A stretch of DNA of 6,824 nucleotides, from the NCBI GenBank assembly GCA_910588595.1, contig CAJUQU010000223.1, positions 1-6,824 of the forward strand, read 5' to 3'. This DNA is from an uncultured Lachnospiraceae bacterium. Its GTDB lineage: Bacteria > Bacillota_A > Clostridia > Lachnospirales > Lachnospiraceae. Both the position numbers and the translations under genes were made by a program. The notes under the pieces are model-generated. The model did not search any database. It saw nothing but the letters and a program-made list of their open reading frames with translations, and was not told where the DNA came from. Positions 6,063-6,824 of the stretch are shown here, in pieces (within the stretch, counting starts at the first letter, position 1; the number at the start of each line of letters is the position of its first letter).

Positions 6063-6824
6063 TCACACGATCCTGCCGTCAAAGAATCCCAGCGTTGCCA
6101 GCGCTTTCAGCGCACTGCGCAGATACGCTCCGTCAGGCATCGGCCACTTGAATCCGAGCCGGTACAGCGCCTTTGTCGTGAAGCTGTTGTCCGCGTCGAT
6201 ATAGGCGCTTGCCTCCTCCACATCGCTCGACAGGTAGGCGATCAGTCCGGATATCAGCTCATTTTTCTCCTCATTTTCGAGCGCACTCAGCAGTGCAGTC
6301 TCAAACGCCTCATCGCTGACGATATCCACCCAGATCCCCAGTGCGTTCATCTGCTCGATGACGTCCGCCATCTGGATCACATAGCTGCTGTACGCGTGAA
6401 ATACACTGAAATCCCCCTCTGACGCGGCTAGTTTCACGATCGCTTCCGCCGTTGCGTCGATCGGTGAAAATTCCGCCGGCATGTCCATCAGGGAGACCGG
6501 GAACTTTCCAAGCGCCACATATCCCCGCAGGGTGCGCATAAATCCGTTTGTGACAGAATTGATCTGGAACTCCCCGTCACTGACGCGGCTCATCAGGTTG
6601 CCGACACGGACGATCCTGCCCTTCATGCCCTTTGAGGCTGCCTCCAGGACCGCCATCTCCGCACGGAACTTCGTGTCGATATACTTGTTTGAAATGCTCT
6701 GTCCGAAGGACAGTTCATTTTCATGCAGCTTCTTTTCAGCCGGAAATCTGCCCCCGACATTCTCCCCCGCGACGCTCACTGTCGAAATATGGATCAGCTC
6801 CCTCCCGCTCCTGGTGCACAGGCT
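6063..6824 (-). CDS. Thioester reductase (R) domain, C-terminal part, probably the end of an NRPS
   Basis: The frame is open to the window edge, so the N-terminus is missing and the GTG at 6779 is not a real start. The 253 visible residues are the C-terminal part of an NAD(P)H-dependent SDR-fold reductase of the kind that ends NRPSs and reductively releases the carrier-bound peptide as an aldehyde or alcohol. Seen: ELIHISTVSVAGE (9-21) with the catalytic Ser/Thr, NKYIDTKFRAE (46-56) containing YxxxK (Tyr48, Lys52), VRVGNLMSR (72-80), and FSPIDATAEAIVKL (119-132), all typical of NRPS R domains. The fold's cofactor-binding Gly motif would lie upstream and is not seen. It ends at a TGA overlapping a GTG of the MATE frame. 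Stand-alone R proteins exist, but with NRPS and PPTase genes nearby, a terminal R domain is most likely. Confidence 0.9.
   Translation of the reverse strand, partial: SLCTRSGRELIHISTVSVAGENVGGRFPAEKKLHENELSFGQSISNKYIDTKFRAEMAVLEAASKGMKGRIVRVGNLMSRVSDGEFQINSVTNGFMRTLRGYVALGKFPVSLMDMPAEFSPIDATAEAIVKLAASEGDFSVFHAYSSYVIQMADVIEQMNALGIWVDIVSDEAFETALLSALENEEKNELISGLIAYLSSDVEEASAYIDADNSFTTKALYRLGFKWPMPDGAYLRSALKALATLGFFDGRIV

Noticed and set aside
5551..6204. Plus-strand open frame of 217 residues opposite the MATE N-terminus and R-domain end
   Set aside because: Very high His/Arg/Gln content and no recognisable motif, and the opposite strand is clearly coding.
6063..6779. Treating the GTG at 6779 as the start of a complete 238-residue protein
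   Set aside because: The frame continues upstream to the window edge with good R-domain sequence (ELIHIST), so the gene is truncated, not short.

Overview
The window reads as one end of a contig from a moderately GC-rich Firmicute, most likely a Clostridia/Lachnospiraceae-type anaerobe and possibly gut-derived. That placement is an inference from the strong AGGAGG-type ribosome binding sites, C/G-ending codons, a SpoIIAA-like STAS protein, a MATE exporter and a small cysteine-rich protein resembling DUF6485. No phylogenetic marker gene is present. The first 48 bases are not biological: they match the Illumina P5/TruSeq universal adapter and were left on the contig end.

Every gene lies on the minus strand, so the operon reads from 6824 down to 1. 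(1) 6824-6063: C-terminal part of a thioester reductase (R) domain, the usual last domain of an NRPS that releases an aldehyde or alcohol. It runs off the window edge. (2) 6027-4255 (or from a GTG at 6066): a MATE-family multidrug/metabolite exporter fused to a C-terminal RsbW/SpoIIAB-like serine-kinase (HATPase) domain. (3) 4204-3209: an Sfp-type 4'-phosphopantetheinyl transferase joined in frame, through an odd linker, to the DUF6485-like protein. The latter also has its own ribosome binding site and ATG at 3400. (4) 3196-2615: a VOC (glyoxalase-fold) protein with an apparently intact metal site. (5) 2591-2424: a possible 55-residue small ORF. (6) 2407-2111: a stand-alone STAS anti-anti-sigma-like protein. 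(7) 2108-49: an NRPS with a condensation domain and the first half of an adenylation domain, cut by the contig end.

Together this is part of a non-ribosomal peptide cluster: two NRPS pieces, the enzyme that activates their carrier proteins, an exporter and a possible detoxifying or tailoring VOC enzyme. The unusual part is regulatory. One half of a partner-switching pair (RsbW-like kinase) is tethered to the exporter, while the other half (STAS protein with a candidate phospho-serine) is encoded immediately before the second NRPS gene. This suggests, but does not prove, a membrane-anchored circuit linking export to production. A second oddity is an A-AAA-AAG slippery heptamer at the end of the PPTase domain. 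A -1 shift there would end the protein at a normal Sfp length, whereas unshifted reading makes the PPTase-DUF6485 fusion.

No stretch longer than 300 bases lacks a gene. I saw no tRNA, rRNA, CRISPR array, insertion sequence or convincing terminator.
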